Shown here: positions 20,006-28,702 of the stretch, one piece after another
Position numbering within the stretch: the first letter of the stretch is position 1
How the letters are laid out: every line of letters begins with the position of its first letter
Notes under the pieces: generated by a model
The model's database searches: none
The model's input: the letters and a program-made list of their open reading frames with translations, nothing else
What the model was told of the DNA's origin: nothing
Position numbers and translations under genes: made by a program
Source: Alphaproteobacteria bacterium
GTDB taxonomy: Bacteria; Pseudomonadota; Alphaproteobacteria; UBA3830
NCBI GenBank assembly: GCA_015062335.1
Contig: SUUU01000004.1
Coordinates: 1-49,754 of the forward strand
DNA: 49,754 nt
Direction of reading: 5' to 3'

Positions 20006-20941
20006 ATGAAAGAAAAATGTCTTGCTTTGATTATAGCTTTGCTGTTTACAAATGTAATGGGCGCTACGCCTGATACGAGAGTTGCGGTCTTTGCGCATTA
20101 CGATCAAAAAAACGTGATAAGCGATCACGTTATATATTATTTAAAGGAATTAAAAAAAGTTGCATCAAATATCATATTTGTTTCTGATTGTCATTTGGGT
20201 GATACAGAAAAAGATAAAATCAAAAATTTGGTCTTGTATATTATCTCGTATAAACATGGAGAACATGATTTCGGATCTTACAAGCGGGGGTACAATTATT
20301 TGAAAAATCACAAAGTATTTAAGAATGCAGAAGAATTAATCTTTTGCAACGATTCATGCTTAGGCCCTCTTTTCTCATTTGATATTGTTTGGACAAAAAT
20401 GGATACACAAAAGTGTGATTTTTGGGGAATGACTAAATTTGTTCATTCAAAAAATAAAAGACGAAGGCATGTACAAAGTTATTTTGTAGTATTTCACAGA
20501 AATGTTTTTGCATCAAAAGTATTTGATGCTTTTGTAACATCGATCACAAAACAACCAAACAAGGAAGAAATCGTGCAGAAATATGAAGAAGGAATGTCTG
20601 TACTGTTAGAGCAAAATGGTTTTACATTATCCTCTTATCTTGATGATAGAATGTCATATGAGTGGTGTTCTAGATTAGCTTCTCAAAATCCTATTAACCC
20701 ACTAGTAAAAGTCCAGATTTTTATGAATAATTTTGGATTTGTAATAGATATGATGCTGAATAAAATGAATGAACAAATTCGAATATCGTATCCGAAAAAT
20801 CTGATAGAAAGCTATGTAAAACAAGTTAATAGTCGTTGTGGATTTTTTGAAAAGTCGGTAACACTGTTTAAGTCAATATTAAATATCCATTTATCCCGTG
20901 GTGATCTTTTTTGGTTCGGAAAAAGATATAAGCTTTTTTAA
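20006..20941 (+). CDS. Exported RgpF-like (rhamnan synthesis F) protein
   Basis: The 311-residue product has a predicted signal peptide (about 1-19, ending NVMGA). The rest resembles the RgpF domain of rhamnose-glucan glycosyltransferases: VFAHYDQKNVISDHVIYYLK (28-47), IIFVSD, HDFGSYKRGYNYL, FCNDSCLGPL, CDFWGMTK and VQSYFVVF in the expected order. RgpF proteins normally act in the cytoplasm on lipid-linked glycans, so a signal sequence is odd. No other polysaccharide genes flank it; it sits alone between the IS5 remnant and rpsP. The ribosome-binding site is weak. Fold assignment is fairly secure, but substrate and export are not. Confidence 0.7.
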   Translation: MKEKCLALIIALLFTNVMGATPDTRVAVFAHYDQKNVISDHVIYYLKELKKVASNIIFVSDCHLGDTEKDKIKNLVLYIISYKHGEHDFGSYKRGYNYLKNHKVFKNAEELIFCNDSCLGPLFSFDIVWTKMDTQKCDFWGMTKFVHSKNKRRRHVQSYFVVFHRNVFASKVFDAFVTSITKQPNKEEIVQKYEEGMSVLLEQNGFTLSSYLDDRMSYEWCSRLASQNPINPLVKVQIFMNNFGFVIDMMLNKMNEQIRISYPKNLIESYVKQVNSRCGFFEKSVTLFKSILNIHLSRGDLFWFGKRYKLF

Positions 20942-20996
20942 ACATGAAATACGTAGAAAAATTTCTACTTTAAAAGAGATGTAGTAAACCTCGCTG

Positions 20997-21023
20997 TTGT
21001 TGCTATATATATTTTGGTATAAA
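20997..21023 (+). promoter_or_regulatory. Candidate promoter for rpsP-rimM-trmD
   Basis: TTGTTG (20997-21002) and TATAAA (21018-21023) lie 15 bp apart. The -10 is preceded by TGG, giving an extended -10 that can tolerate poor spacing. It lies about 145 bp upstream of the rpsP start. A small inverted repeat GTAGAAA/TTTCTAC (20953-20968) just upstream may end transcription of the RgpF-like gene. These are weak, sequence-only calls. Confidence 0.35.
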
Positions 21024-21166
21024 TACTGCTTTGCATCAAAAATTTACGTGATCAGGACACATGAAAGATCTTTATCATATAGAGGTGTTTTCTGTCTACT
21101 CCCTCTGGATTTTGCATCAAATATGTGATAAACAATGTTGGATTGAAAGCAGTATTGGAGATTTTA

Positions 21167-21514
21167 GTGGCTTTAAGAATTCGTTTGGCTCGAGGTGGAG
21201 CAAAAAAGAGTCCTTACTTTAGGATGGTAGTAACAGAGTCAAGAAATGCCAGGGATGGTTCTTTTATTGAGAAAGTAGGAACCTACAACCCCCTCTTGGA
21301 TCATTCTGACGATAAAAGAGTTGTTGTAAAAGCAGAAAGGATAAAGTATTGGATATCGGTTGGAGCAAAGCCTTCCGATAGAGTAGCATTGTTGCTCGGG
21401 AAACTCGGTTTGTGTGACAAGCCTGAGATTACCGAAACTCCGAAAAAATCTGCCCCAAAGAAGAAAGCCCAAGAAAGGCTGAAGGCACAAGCCGAAGCGG
21501 CATCTGCAGAATAA
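21167..21514 (+). CDS. rpsP: 30S ribosomal protein S16
   Basis: The frame is open from 21125, but the family N-terminus ALRIRLARGG follows a GTG at 21167, which has GGAG six bases upstream, so I take this GTG as the start (115 residues). The conserved body includes KKSPYFRMVV, RDGSFIEKVGTYNP and GAKPSDRVALLL. A Lys/Ala-rich tail (about 88-115) extends beyond the core, as in several alphaproteobacteria. S16 helps assemble the 30S subunit. rimM starts 1 bp after the stop. Confidence 0.96.
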   Translation: MALRIRLARGGAKKSPYFRMVVTESRNARDGSFIEKVGTYNPLLDHSDDKRVVVKAERIKYWISVGAKPSDRVALLLGKLGLCDKPEITETPKKSAPKKKAQERLKAQAEAASAE

Positions 21515-21515
21515 C

Positions 21516-21995
21516 GTGATCGAGATTTTACATATAGGAGCCCCTTTTGGAATAAAAGGGGCGGTTCGTGTTGTTTTGTATACTAAAAACATAAGATATT
21601 ACAAAAAGTTGTTTTATTCCACGGGAGACGCTTGCTCTTTTCATGTCCTTCGAGAAGACGGAGTTTCTGCTATTTTAACGTTAGAAGGAATCATCGACAG
21701 AAATACGGCAGAAAAACTCAAAGGTCAGAGTTTGTACGTTCGCAGACAAGATATGCCTAAACTAAAAACTTCTGAATTTTTCATAAATGATTTGATTGGA
21801 CAGACCGTTAATTGCACAGGAATCGATCAAAATTTAACTATCGTTGGAGTAGACAATTTTGGCGCTGGTGATTTGATTGAACTAAAAGATAAAGATGATT
21901 CCCGATTTTATGTTCCTTTTACTGAAGCGAATTTCCCTGAAATTAACGGTAAAATGTGCTTGTCTGAGAACGCATACAAAGGGTTTAAAAATTAA
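21516..21995 (+). CDS. rimM: Ribosome maturation factor RimM
   Basis: The 159-residue product starts with GTG and has the RimM N-terminal barrel (IGAPFGIKGAVRVVLYT at about residues 7-23) and a PRC-barrel C-terminal half (about 85-155, ending FYVPFTEANFPEIN). RimM binds S19 in the maturing 30S head. It lies between rpsP and trmD and overlaps trmD by one base (TAATG), the expected order. The protein is slightly shorter than E. coli RimM. Confidence 0.93.
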   Translation: MIEILHIGAPFGIKGAVRVVLYTKNIRYYKKLFYSTGDACSFHVLREDGVSAILTLEGIIDRNTAEKLKGQSLYVRRQDMPKLKTSEFFINDLIGQTVNCTGIDQNLTIVGVDNFGAGDLIELKDKDDSRFYVPFTEANFPEINGKMCLSENAYKGFKN

Positions 21996-22702
21996 TGTGG
22001 CATGTTAATATTTTTACAATGTTTCCCGAAGCCTTTCCTGGTACTTTGGGGGTTTCTCTCATTGGTCGAGCGTTATCACAAAAAAAATGGCAGCTTAACT
22101 TGGTAGACCTAAAACAGTTCCCTACACAATCAGATAGGATTGACTCTGTTCCATTTGGCGGAGGTTCAGGGATGGTGTTGTCGCCTATTACTTTTGAAAA
22201 AGCTTTTAATTCTTTAAGTGATTTTCAAAAGCAACAAAAAAAGTTTTATCTATCTCCGAGAGGAAGAAAGTTAACACAGCAGGATATGCTGTACTTCAGC
22301 AAATGTCCTGGGATTACTATGTTGTGCGGTAGATATGAAGGAGTTGATCAACGCATTTTAGATTTTTATGAATTCGAAGAAATTTCTATAGGTGATTTCG
22401 TTCTTATGGGTGGCGAAGTGGCTGCGATGGCATTTGTTGAAGGAATTGTTAGACTACTACCAGAAGTTGTAGGCAATGATGAGTCTATTCGCACAGATTC
22501 CTTTCAAAATAATCTTTTGGAATATCATCAATATACAAAACCAAGGAATTTTCACGGATTAGACGTACCTGAAGTTCTTGTATCTGGCAATCACAAAAAA
22601 ATCGAGGTCTACCGTATTACTCAGTCCAAAAGTATAACAAAATTACGTCGCCCTGATTTGTGGGATACCTACATCTCAAGCTCTCTTTCGGATTTATTTT
22701 AG
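21995..22702 (+). CDS. trmD: tRNA (guanine37-N1)-methyltransferase TrmD
   Basis: The 235-residue SPOUT enzyme makes m1G37 in tRNA and so prevents +1 frameshifting. Visible motifs are MFPEAFPGTLGVSLIGRAL (9-27), DSVPFGGGSGMVL, MLCGRYEGVDQRI (about 108-120) and the knot SIGDFVLMGGEVAAM (about 131-145). The length is normal. rplS, the usual next gene, is absent here; instead a tRNA on the other strand follows. Confidence 0.97.
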   Translation: MWHVNIFTMFPEAFPGTLGVSLIGRALSQKKWQLNLVDLKQFPTQSDRIDSVPFGGGSGMVLSPITFEKAFNSLSDFQKQQKKFYLSPRGRKLTQQDMLYFSKCPGITMLCGRYEGVDQRILDFYEFEEISIGDFVLMGGEVAAMAFVEGIVRLLPEVVGNDESIRTDSFQNNLLEYHQYTKPRNFHGLDVPEVLVSGNHKKIEVYRITQSKSITKLRRPDLWDTYISSSLSDLF

Positions 22703-22747
22703 AAACTCAGCTATACGGCAACAAAATTACAAAAATCTCACCAAAAT

Positions 22748-22824
22748 TGGTAGCGGAGGAGGGACTCGAACCCCCGACACGCGGATTATGATTCCGCTGC
22801 TCTAACCGGCTGAGCTACTCCGCC
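22748..22824 (-). tRNA. tRNA-Met (CAT), CCA encoded
   Basis: On the minus strand a 77-nt cloverleaf starts GGCGGAGTAGCTCAGC, has anticodon loop ATCATAA (CAT) in the stem GCGGA/TCCGC, a T arm GGGGGTTCGAGTCCCTC and an encoded CCA. The first acceptor pair is G-U. The sequence resembles the elongator tRNA-Met of alphaproteobacteria; initiator features (three G-C pairs under the anticodon loop) are absent. A lysidine-modified tRNA-Ile2 cannot be ruled out by anticodon alone. Confidence 0.9.
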
Positions 22825-22922
22825 ACAACGAGGGCAATATAGCAAAGTATAATATAAAAATCAAAATTTATTTCTATTTTTAACTCCAATCTAATAAATG
22901 CTTCAAATTTCATTCGCTATTT

Positions 22923-24221
22923 ATGTCTGATAGTTATATAATAAGGCATTTTGAAGATAACCGTATGAAAGAAGTAATAAAAAGACTAAAGAATATTGTT
23001 GTGAACAAGAATGGACAGATATCTAATAGAAAGATATCTTTTTTCCTCTTGTTTATGAATATAATTACTTCAGCGGCTGTCAGTATCTATATTCCATGTA
23101 TGAGACAAATGGCTGTTGATTTACATACAACTAATGAATGGATGCAAATGAGTATAGTGGCCCATTTAGTCGGTGAGTTTTTTGGCAGAGCGGGATGCGG
23201 GCCTTTGATCGATATAAAAGGAACTAAGGCAATTATCGTTCCCGCATTGGTTTTATCAATACTGGGACATTTAGGATGTTCATTATCTACGGATTTCTTT
23301 GTTTTTATATGCATGAGATTTTTTCAAGCGCTTGGATCCAGCGTAGTATACGTAATTTCGCTAAGTATCATTAATGATATTTTTTCAGGCAAAGAAAAAG
23401 CTGGAGTTGTTGGAATCTTGGAACTTTATCAACCAATTGCCTGGATTTTATCCCCATTTGTAGGAGCTATTTTATCAGAAGTCGGAAATTGGCGCTTGTC
23501 ATTCATTGTGTTAATGATTTCGCAAATATTTGGCTTGGTCTTTTTTGCAATTTGCCCACAAAAAGACAAATCCACCACGAAAAAAGATTTTTCTGTTATG
23601 TCTTTAGTAAAAGATTACGGAACGGTTCTTACTAATTTATATTTTGTAACTTACGCATTGATTCCTGGATTATTTGCAGGCGGATATATGATTTTTGCAA
23701 CAAATTGCCCTGTTATCTGCGCCCAACTAATAGGTACCAGCTCAACGGACATCGCTGTTTTCTCAGCTGTTCCTCTTTCTTTTTATGTTATGTCCACGTT
23801 TATTTATAGGGTTATTATACAAAAGGCAGGCATTTATCTTTCTAAATGGATCGGAACGACAATTTACGTTTGTTTAGGAATTTACATTGTTTATTTAGTG
23901 CTAAATGATCCAACTTGGAGCGCAATACAACTTTTGAGTCTAATGTGTATACAATGTATGGGAAGTGCATTTTTGGTGCCTGTATCGATCATAAAAGCAT
24001 TGAAATCAGCGTCTGATGCAGCCAGTGTCGGAGCATCAACTGTTGTAGTATTCCGAAATATTGTTATGTCATTATGCATTTCTATCAGTACAAAATTTGC
24101 AGGTAGTATTACAACGATTATGGCATGCGTATTTATGACAGTTGGTACAGTTTTGATGCTTTTCACAACAAGACGCATCATTAAAGTCAGATCAAGAAAA
24201 AAATTGACACGAAATCGGTAA
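22923..24221 (+). CDS. MFS transporter (Bcr/CflA-like)
   Basis: The 432-residue protein has about 12 hydrophobic segments from residue 40 to 425 and an MFS loop motif between helices 2 and 3 (GRAGCGPLIDIKGTK, about 89-103), in the form seen in Bcr/CflA drug-efflux proteins. NWRLSFIVLMI (about 189) is another subfamily landmark. The likely role is proton-driven export of a small molecule, or uptake of a host metabolite; the substrate cannot be read. No good ribosome-binding site precedes the first ATG; an ATG at 22965 (MKEVIKR) is an alternative. rsmD follows after 16 bp. Confidence 0.8.
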   Translation: MSDSYIIRHFEDNRMKEVIKRLKNIVVNKNGQISNRKISFFLLFMNIITSAAVSIYIPCMRQMAVDLHTTNEWMQMSIVAHLVGEFFGRAGCGPLIDIKGTKAIIVPALVLSILGHLGCSLSTDFFVFICMRFFQALGSSVVYVISLSIINDIFSGKEKAGVVGILELYQPIAWILSPFVGAILSEVGNWRLSFIVLMISQIFGLVFFAICPQKDKSTTKKDFSVMSLVKDYGTVLTNLYFVTYALIPGLFAGGYMIFATNCPVICAQLIGTSSTDIAVFSAVPLSFYVMSTFIYRVIIQKAGIYLSKWIGTTIYVCLGIYIVYLVLNDPTWSAIQLLSLMCIQCMGSAFLVPVSIIKALKSASDAASVGASTVVVFRNIVMSLCISISTKFAGSITTIMACVFMTVGTVLMLFTTRRIIKVRSRKKLTRNR

Positions 24222-24237
24222 CATTTCAGAGAAAGAT

Positions 24238-24810
24238 ATGAGTATCAGAATATCCGCGGGAAAGTATAAAGGAGCGGTTTTAGAATCCCCACCGTCGGCG
24301 CGACCTACTTTATCAAGATCACGTCAAGCATTGTTCGATATTCTAGAATCGTTAAGCCCCAACAGACGTCTTGGACAATTTTTCAAAGAAAAGAAAATCA
24401 TCGATTGTTTTGCCGGCTCCGGTGCATTGGGCATAGAAGCTTTATCGAGAGGAGCAAGTTTTGCATTTTTCATCGACATTGATAAAAAAGCTATTGATAC
24501 AATTTATAAAAATGTAAAATCGCTAAACTTGGAATTACAGTGTCGCATCATGAAAGGTGACGCATACAAATTAAAATCATCCAACAAATATAGATCCGAA
24601 ATATGCGATATAGCTTTCCTTGATCCTCCGTATGGAAAAGTTTCTATCATCCAAACGATAGAACATTTGAAAAGTTTAGGCTGGTTAGATTTCAATTCTT
24701 TGCTGATAACAGAAGAGGATAAACATCATACTGAAAATTTTTCTCATTACAACTGCATCAGAAAAAAGGAAATGGGTGACTCTGTTTTTACAATATTGAC
24801 AATGATGTAG
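24238..24810 (+). CDS. rsmD: 16S rRNA (guanine966-N2)-methyltransferase RsmD
   Basis: The 190-residue protein has the RsmD opening RISAGKYKGAVLESPPSARPT with RSRQALFDIL (27-36), the SAM-binding motif IDCFAGSGALGIEALSRGA (about 58-76) and the catalytic DPPYG (about 131-135). It methylates G966 of 16S rRNA. It is slightly separated from the MFS gene and convergent with the next methyltransferase gene, 14 bp apart. Confidence 0.92.
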   Translation: MSIRISAGKYKGAVLESPPSARPTLSRSRQALFDILESLSPNRRLGQFFKEKKIIDCFAGSGALGIEALSRGASFAFFIDIDKKAIDTIYKNVKSLNLELQCRIMKGDAYKLKSSNKYRSEICDIAFLDPPYGKVSIIQTIEHLKSLGWLDFNSLLITEEDKHHTENFSHYNCIRKKEMGDSVFTILTMM

Positions 24811-24824
24811 AACTATTGAGCGTA

Positions 24825-25520
24825 TTATCCGTTGAGGATATTCGCCATATCTGGAGAAAATTCGCCCCTATCGTTGTGTATTATCTTAGGCGGCAGAAAT
24901 TTCAGTTGCTCATTGCTTCCTTTTTTCGCCTCGACAATAATTCTTTTAGCTTTTTGATTTTTATAAGCATATATCGGTGTAATTTCAATTTTCCCAAGTT
25001 GCATTTTAATGCAATCTAAAATGTCAGAGAGTCGTTCAGGAATGTGAATGATATAAAATCTTCCTCCATGTTTTAAATGTCTTATACAAAAGTTAATCCA
25101 AACATCTAAAGGCACAGTTTCAAAATTGGCTAAAGTTTTGGTTTGAGAAATTCTAAAATTTTTCGGATCGTAAAACGGTGGGTTTGTCACTATACAATCA
25201 AAACGCTTTTTCAACAATGCTGTTTCCACGCTTTGATTATGAACTGTAATCGATAAATCATTATCTCTTGCATTTTCTTCGCAAAGCCGACACACAAAAG
25301 GATCGATATCTATAGCGTCAACGTATTGTGACGGATTTCTTTTTTTTAAAATTAACGAAACAGTACCAACACCACATCCTACATCAAGCACTGACTGTCC
25401 TGGATAAACCTCAACAACATGAGCTAAAATAACAGGATCGATAGCAATTCGATACCCATGCTTCGGTTGCTTCAATTTCAGTTTACCATTTAATATGAAA
25501 TCTTCTGTAACGTCATTCAT
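24825..25520 (-). CDS. TrmN6/YfiC-like methyltransferase
   Basis: The product (231 residues) opens with DFILNGKLKLKQPKHGYRIAIDP, the conserved N-terminus of TrmN6-type enzymes. Motif I is LDVGCGVGTVSLIL, and NPPF (about residue 112, in IVTNPPFYDP) is the catalytic motif of N6-adenine methyltransferases. E. coli YfiC modifies A37 of tRNA-Val. I chose the ATG at 25520, which has AGAGG 4 bases upstream; the frame is open a further 25 codons. The exact tRNA target is inferred. Confidence 0.82.
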   Translation of the reverse strand: MNDVTEDFILNGKLKLKQPKHGYRIAIDPVILAHVVEVYPGQSVLDVGCGVGTVSLILKKRNPSQYVDAIDIDPFVCRLCEENARDNDLSITVHNQSVETALLKKRFDCIVTNPPFYDPKNFRISQTKTLANFETVPLDVWINFCIRHLKHGGRFYIIHIPERLSDILDCIKMQLGKIEITPIYAYKNQKAKRIIVEAKKGSNEQLKFLPPKIIHNDRGEFSPDMANILNG

Positions 25521-25638
25521 ACAACCTCTGACTTGCCAGGAGATGATATCATACTGAAGAAAATTATGAAAATACGTTATTTTTATATCAATCATTAAAT
25601 AAACAATGAATTTCTAAAATTTGTTTACCAAATTTTAA

Positions 25639-25660
25639 CTTAATATCCGCAAATATTAAG
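25639..25660 (+). promoter_or_regulatory. Inverted repeat upstream of the thiolase gene
   Basis: CTTAATAT (25639-25646) and ATATTAAG (25653-25660) form a perfect 8-bp inverted repeat around CCGCAA. A second AT-rich hairpin, AAAATTTG/CAAATTTT (25616-25636), lies directly before it. They could be an operator or leader hairpins for the thiolase gene, or a terminator between divergent units. Their AT richness makes chance likely. Confidence 0.25.
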
Positions 25661-25685
25661 CATGTAGTTAATTAATGGAGCAATT

Positions 25686-26852
25686 ATGGATCCGATAGTA
25701 ATAGTATCAGCAGCACGAACTCCGTTGGGAGCTTTTAACGGTAAATTTAAAAACACTTCCACGGTAGATTTGGGAGCGACAGTAATAAAGAAGGTTACAG
25801 AAGACATTACAGAAAAGATAGACAGCGTTTATATGGGATGCGTCTTGCCTGCAGGCTTAGGACAATCCCCCGCTCGCCAAGCAGCTATTAAAGCAGGCAT
25901 GGATAAATCTGCAAATTGTGTAAATATTAACAAAATTTGCGGATCAGGCATGGCATCTATTATGTTTGCGAAAAATGCTATTTTAGCTGGAGAAAATGAA
26001 GTTGTTGTTGCTGGTGGTATGGAAAACATGACAAGAGCGCCTTATTTGTTAGATAAGGCTAGATCAGGTTACAGGTACGGCGATGGGAAAATCATTGATC
26101 ATATGGTAATGGATGGATTGCTTGATGCATACGGCCAATGTGTAATGGGATCTTATGCAGAAGAAACAGCAGAAGAATATGGTTTTTCTCGAGATGATCA
26201 GGATCAATTTGCGTTAAATTCTTTCCTTAAAGCGAAAAAAGCCATTGAACAAGGCTCTATGAAAAATGAAATCGCTCCCTTAACTATCAAAGAACGCAAA
26301 GGAGAGGAAATAGTTCATATGGATGAAGCTCCATTTTCTGTTGATCTGTCCAAGATGCCAAAATTAAAACCAGCCTTCAAGGAAGGAGGAACAATTACCG
26401 CAGCTTCTGCCAGCTCTATTGCTGACGGTGCTGCTGCAATGGTCTTAATGAAGGAATCAAAGGCTAAACAATTAGGGTTGATTCCTCTGGCGAGAATTGT
26501 TGCTCAAGGAAGCTACTCTCAAGAACCAAATAGATTTACGACTGCACCAATAGGTGCCATTAATCACACCTTGAAAAAATCTAATTGGTCATTGAAAGAC
26601 GTTGATGTATTTGAAATTAATGAGGCCTTCGCTGTTGTAGCAATGGCTGCAATTAAATCTTGCGATATTGATCCAGATAAAGTCAATATTTTTGGAGGAG
26701 CTTGCGCATTAGGTCATCCGCTTGGAGCCAGTGGAGCTCGTATTGTCGTAACGTTACTTAATGCGATGAAATCACAAAATGCTAAAAGAGGATTAGCAAC
26801 TCTATGTGTTGGCGGAGGAGAAGGCGTCGCCATGACATTTGAAAGATACTAA
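25686..26852 (+). CDS. Acetyl-CoA acetyltransferase (thiolase)
   Basis: The 388-residue protein is a type II thiolase. The acylated cysteine is Cys85 in NKICGSGM, and the other catalytic motifs are NEAFAVV, GGACALGHPLGASGAR (His) and LCVGGGEGVA (Cys near 374). It catalyses acetyl-CoA + acetyl-CoA to acetoacetyl-CoA + CoA, or the reverse. No phaB/phaC or ketone-body genes are nearby, so the pathway (polyhydroxybutyrate, ketone or fatty-acid use) is open. GGAG precedes the ATG. A hairpin follows the stop. Confidence 0.93.
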   Translation: MDPIVIVSAARTPLGAFNGKFKNTSTVDLGATVIKKVTEDITEKIDSVYMGCVLPAGLGQSPARQAAIKAGMDKSANCVNINKICGSGMASIMFAKNAILAGENEVVVAGGMENMTRAPYLLDKARSGYRYGDGKIIDHMVMDGLLDAYGQCVMGSYAEETAEEYGFSRDDQDQFALNSFLKAKKAIEQGSMKNEIAPLTIKERKGEEIVHMDEAPFSVDLSKMPKLKPAFKEGGTITAASASSIADGAAAMVLMKESKAKQLGLIPLARIVAQGSYSQEPNRFTTAPIGAINHTLKKSNWSLKDVDVFEINEAFAVVAMAAIKSCDIDPDKVNIFGGACALGHPLGASGARIVVTLLNAMKSQNAKRGLATLCVGGGEGVAMTFERY

Positions 26853-26865
26853 ACTGAGCAATTTG

Positions 26866-26890
26866 CGCTATCGTTAATAAACGATAGCGC
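26866..26890 (+). terminator. Hairpin between convergent thiolase and rlpA genes
   Basis: GCGCTATCGT (26866-26875) and ACGATAGCGC (26881-26890) form a perfect 10-bp stem with a TAATA loop. On the minus strand it is preceded outward by AAATTG and on the plus strand followed by ATGTTC, so there is no good T-run. It lies 13 bp after the thiolase stop and about 125 bp from the rlpA stop, and could serve both directions. Confidence 0.5.
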
Positions 26891-27014
26891 ATGTTCATCG
26901 ACTCAAAGACTATCCTACTAATATATAGGTTGAAAATTCATATCGATTGAGCGAAGAACGAAAGTTCAGATTTCTTAAAACTTGGGTCTTATCAAACAAC
27001 GAGCTAATAGGAAT

Positions 27015-27587
27015 TTACTTCCTCTTTCTGGAATATGGTATCCTCTTGTATTGCAGTGCTGCGATTTGGCTTTCTTTCGGTAAGCATGTAACTCTAACCT
27101 TAGTAAATCCTTTTTTTCTAAAACCCAAAAGCTCTGCGGCTCGTTGCGATACATCAATGATCCTTCTGTCTGTTTTAGCAAAAGGACCTCTGTCATTTAC
27201 CAACAATTTTACTTTTTTTCCGTTTTCCAAATTTTCAACAACTACCACGGATGGTAACGGCAAGGTACGATGTGCCGCCGTCAATTTATTCTTATCAAAA
27301 CGCCGCCCTGTTGCAGTTGGTCTTCCGTGACAATCATATCCATACCAACTCGAAACACCAATAGCACTATACTGATAGTGAGTTTGTGGATAATACCTAA
27401 CCCCCTTGATAACATAAGGACGTTCCGTTCCGGCATGCCAATATTTCTGTGTTCTAATTTTTTTCTCGCTAGAGCACGATGACAAAAAAATATAAAGTAT
27501 TAAAAATGTAAATTTCCTACATTTTCTGTTATCATTCTCCATGGGATGTGTTTGCGGAGCCATAACTGTTGAAAGACTATCTAACAA
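27015..27587 (-). CDS. rlpA: RlpA-family septal lytic transglycosylase/lipoprotein
   Basis: The double-psi beta-barrel domain is clear: GVSSWYGYDCHGRPTATG, LTAAHRTLPLPSVVVVENL and VNDRGPFAKTDRRIIDVSQRAAELLG (about 77-155), including the Asp of NDRGPF. RlpA acts on denuded glycan at the septum. A hydrophobic segment with lipobox LSSCSS (about 29-41) suggests a lipoprotein. No SPOR domain follows. The start is uncertain: TTG at 27587 has AGAGG 8 bases upstream and gives a long n-region; ATG at 27542 (MENDNRK) has no clear site. If TTG is right, the gene overlaps the divergent Smr gene by 19 bp. Confidence 0.85.
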   Translation of the reverse strand: MLDSLSTVMAPQTHPMENDNRKCRKFTFLILYIFLSSCSSEKKIRTQKYWHAGTERPYVIKGVRYYPQTHYQYSAIGVSSWYGYDCHGRPTATGRRFDKNKLTAAHRTLPLPSVVVVENLENGKKVKLLVNDRGPFAKTDRRIIDVSQRAAELLGFRKKGFTKVRVTCLPKESQIAALQYKRIPYSRKRK

Positions 27588-28018
27588 ATGTAAAACCTCT
27601 AAGCACCAAGCATACTACCATAGAACGTGTTAAAATAAAACGTTCTAGAGCAACGATCTATTACAACTCCAACAAAAGTGAAGCCCCTATGAGAAATGTT
27701 CAAAGAGCTTCGCTACATAAAATGAGCCGAAAATCAAAACGTCTTTTTCAAGCAGAAAAAACTATAGATCTGCATGGTATGAGTACAGATAAAGCATTTA
27801 CAGCTTTATGCAATTTCTTCAATTATTGCCAAACTTCAGGCATAAACAAGGTTTTGATTATTACTGGTGGAAATGAATTGAGAAACACTACAATTCGCAA
27901 ATCGTTTCAAAACTGGGTTCATGAAAGTTTCGGAAATTATATAATATCTTGCTCAATGGCTAACATTTGGCACGGAGGGCAAGGAGCCTTCTACGCAACT
28001 CTCAAAAGGAAAAAATAA
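27569..28018 (+). CDS. Smr-domain protein
   Basis: The 149-residue product has the Smr hallmark TIDLHGMSTDKAF (about 66-78) and IITGG near residue 98, ending GAFYATLKRKK. N-terminal VKPL (about residues 8-11) matches the conserved VKPL of alphaproteobacterial Smr proteins and supports the TTG start at 27569, which has GGAG nine bases upstream. Smr domains nick or cut nucleic acids; the endonuclease role of this subgroup is unproven. It overlaps trmJ by one base. Confidence 0.8.
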   Translation: MKDYLTNVKPLSTKHTTIERVKIKRSRATIYYNSNKSEAPMRNVQRASLHKMSRKSKRLFQAEKTIDLHGMSTDKAFTALCNFFNYCQTSGINKVLIITGGNELRNTTIRKSFQNWVHESFGNYIISCSMANIWHGGQGAFYATLKRKK

Positions 28019-28698
28019 TGCTTATCGTATTACTGAAATCAACCCAGTTAGCAGAAAATACGGGAATGGCTATGAGAGCCATGATTAATACTGGTGTCAC
28101 AGAATTACGGTTAATATCTCCTCAGCACGGTTGGCCAAATACAACAGCTCATTTGGCATCTGCAGAAAAATCTCACCTGTTAAATGTCAATGTATTTGCG
28201 TCCATAGAAGATGCTATTCAAGATTTAAATATCGTGTTTGCTGCAACGGCAAGAAGAAGAAACATGATATCCCGTATTTACTCTCCTGATATTATTTCCG
28301 AATACAATAATTCTCCCAATCGTATCGGAGTTTTATTTGGCAACGAAAAATCAGGATTATCAAATGCCGATGTTTCATTGTGCAATGCAGTTATCGAAAT
28401 TCCTAACTCTGGATTTTCGTCATATAATTTAGCCCAAGCGGTTTTGCTAATATGCTATCAAAATTTTATGAAGCCGAAGTTAAATGAAGTGCACTTAGGC
28501 AAAACAGTTCCTTCATCGCAAAAGCATGTTGATGCTTTGGTTAATCTGTTGGAGCAAAAGCTAGAAAAAAAACATTATTTTCCATCAAGCGACAAACAAA
28601 TCCTAATGATGCAAACTATCCGTAATTTTTTCAAAAGAAGCATTCCGACATTACAGGAAATTCAAAGCCTTTTCGGCGCTATTTCTTCCTTGCAATGA
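28018..28698 (+). CDS. trmJ: TrmJ-like tRNA 2'-O-methyltransferase (C32/U32)
   Basis: The 226-residue protein is a SPOUT 2'-O-methyltransferase. The N-terminus has STQLAENTGMAMRAM (about 8-22), and the knot motifs are GVLFGNEKSGLSNADV (about 103-118) and IPNSGFSSYNLAQAV (about 127-141). TrmJ modifies position 32 of tRNAs. I take the ATG at 28018, which overlaps the Smr stop (TAATG) and has AAGGA nearby. The gene is convergent with yidD, 4 bp away. Confidence 0.9.
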   Translation: MLIVLLKSTQLAENTGMAMRAMINTGVTELRLISPQHGWPNTTAHLASAEKSHLLNVNVFASIEDAIQDLNIVFAATARRRNMISRIYSPDIISEYNNSPNRIGVLFGNEKSGLSNADVSLCNAVIEIPNSGFSSYNLAQAVLLICYQNFMKPKLNEVHLGKTVPSSQKHVDALVNLLEQKLEKKHYFPSSDKQILMMQTIRNFFKRSIPTLQEIQSLFGAISSLQ

Positions 28699-28702
28699 AA
28701 AA

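Noticed and set aside
25616-25636. AT-only hairpin before the thiolase gene as a riboswitch
   Set aside because: It is a simple AT-rich stem with no conserved riboswitch core.
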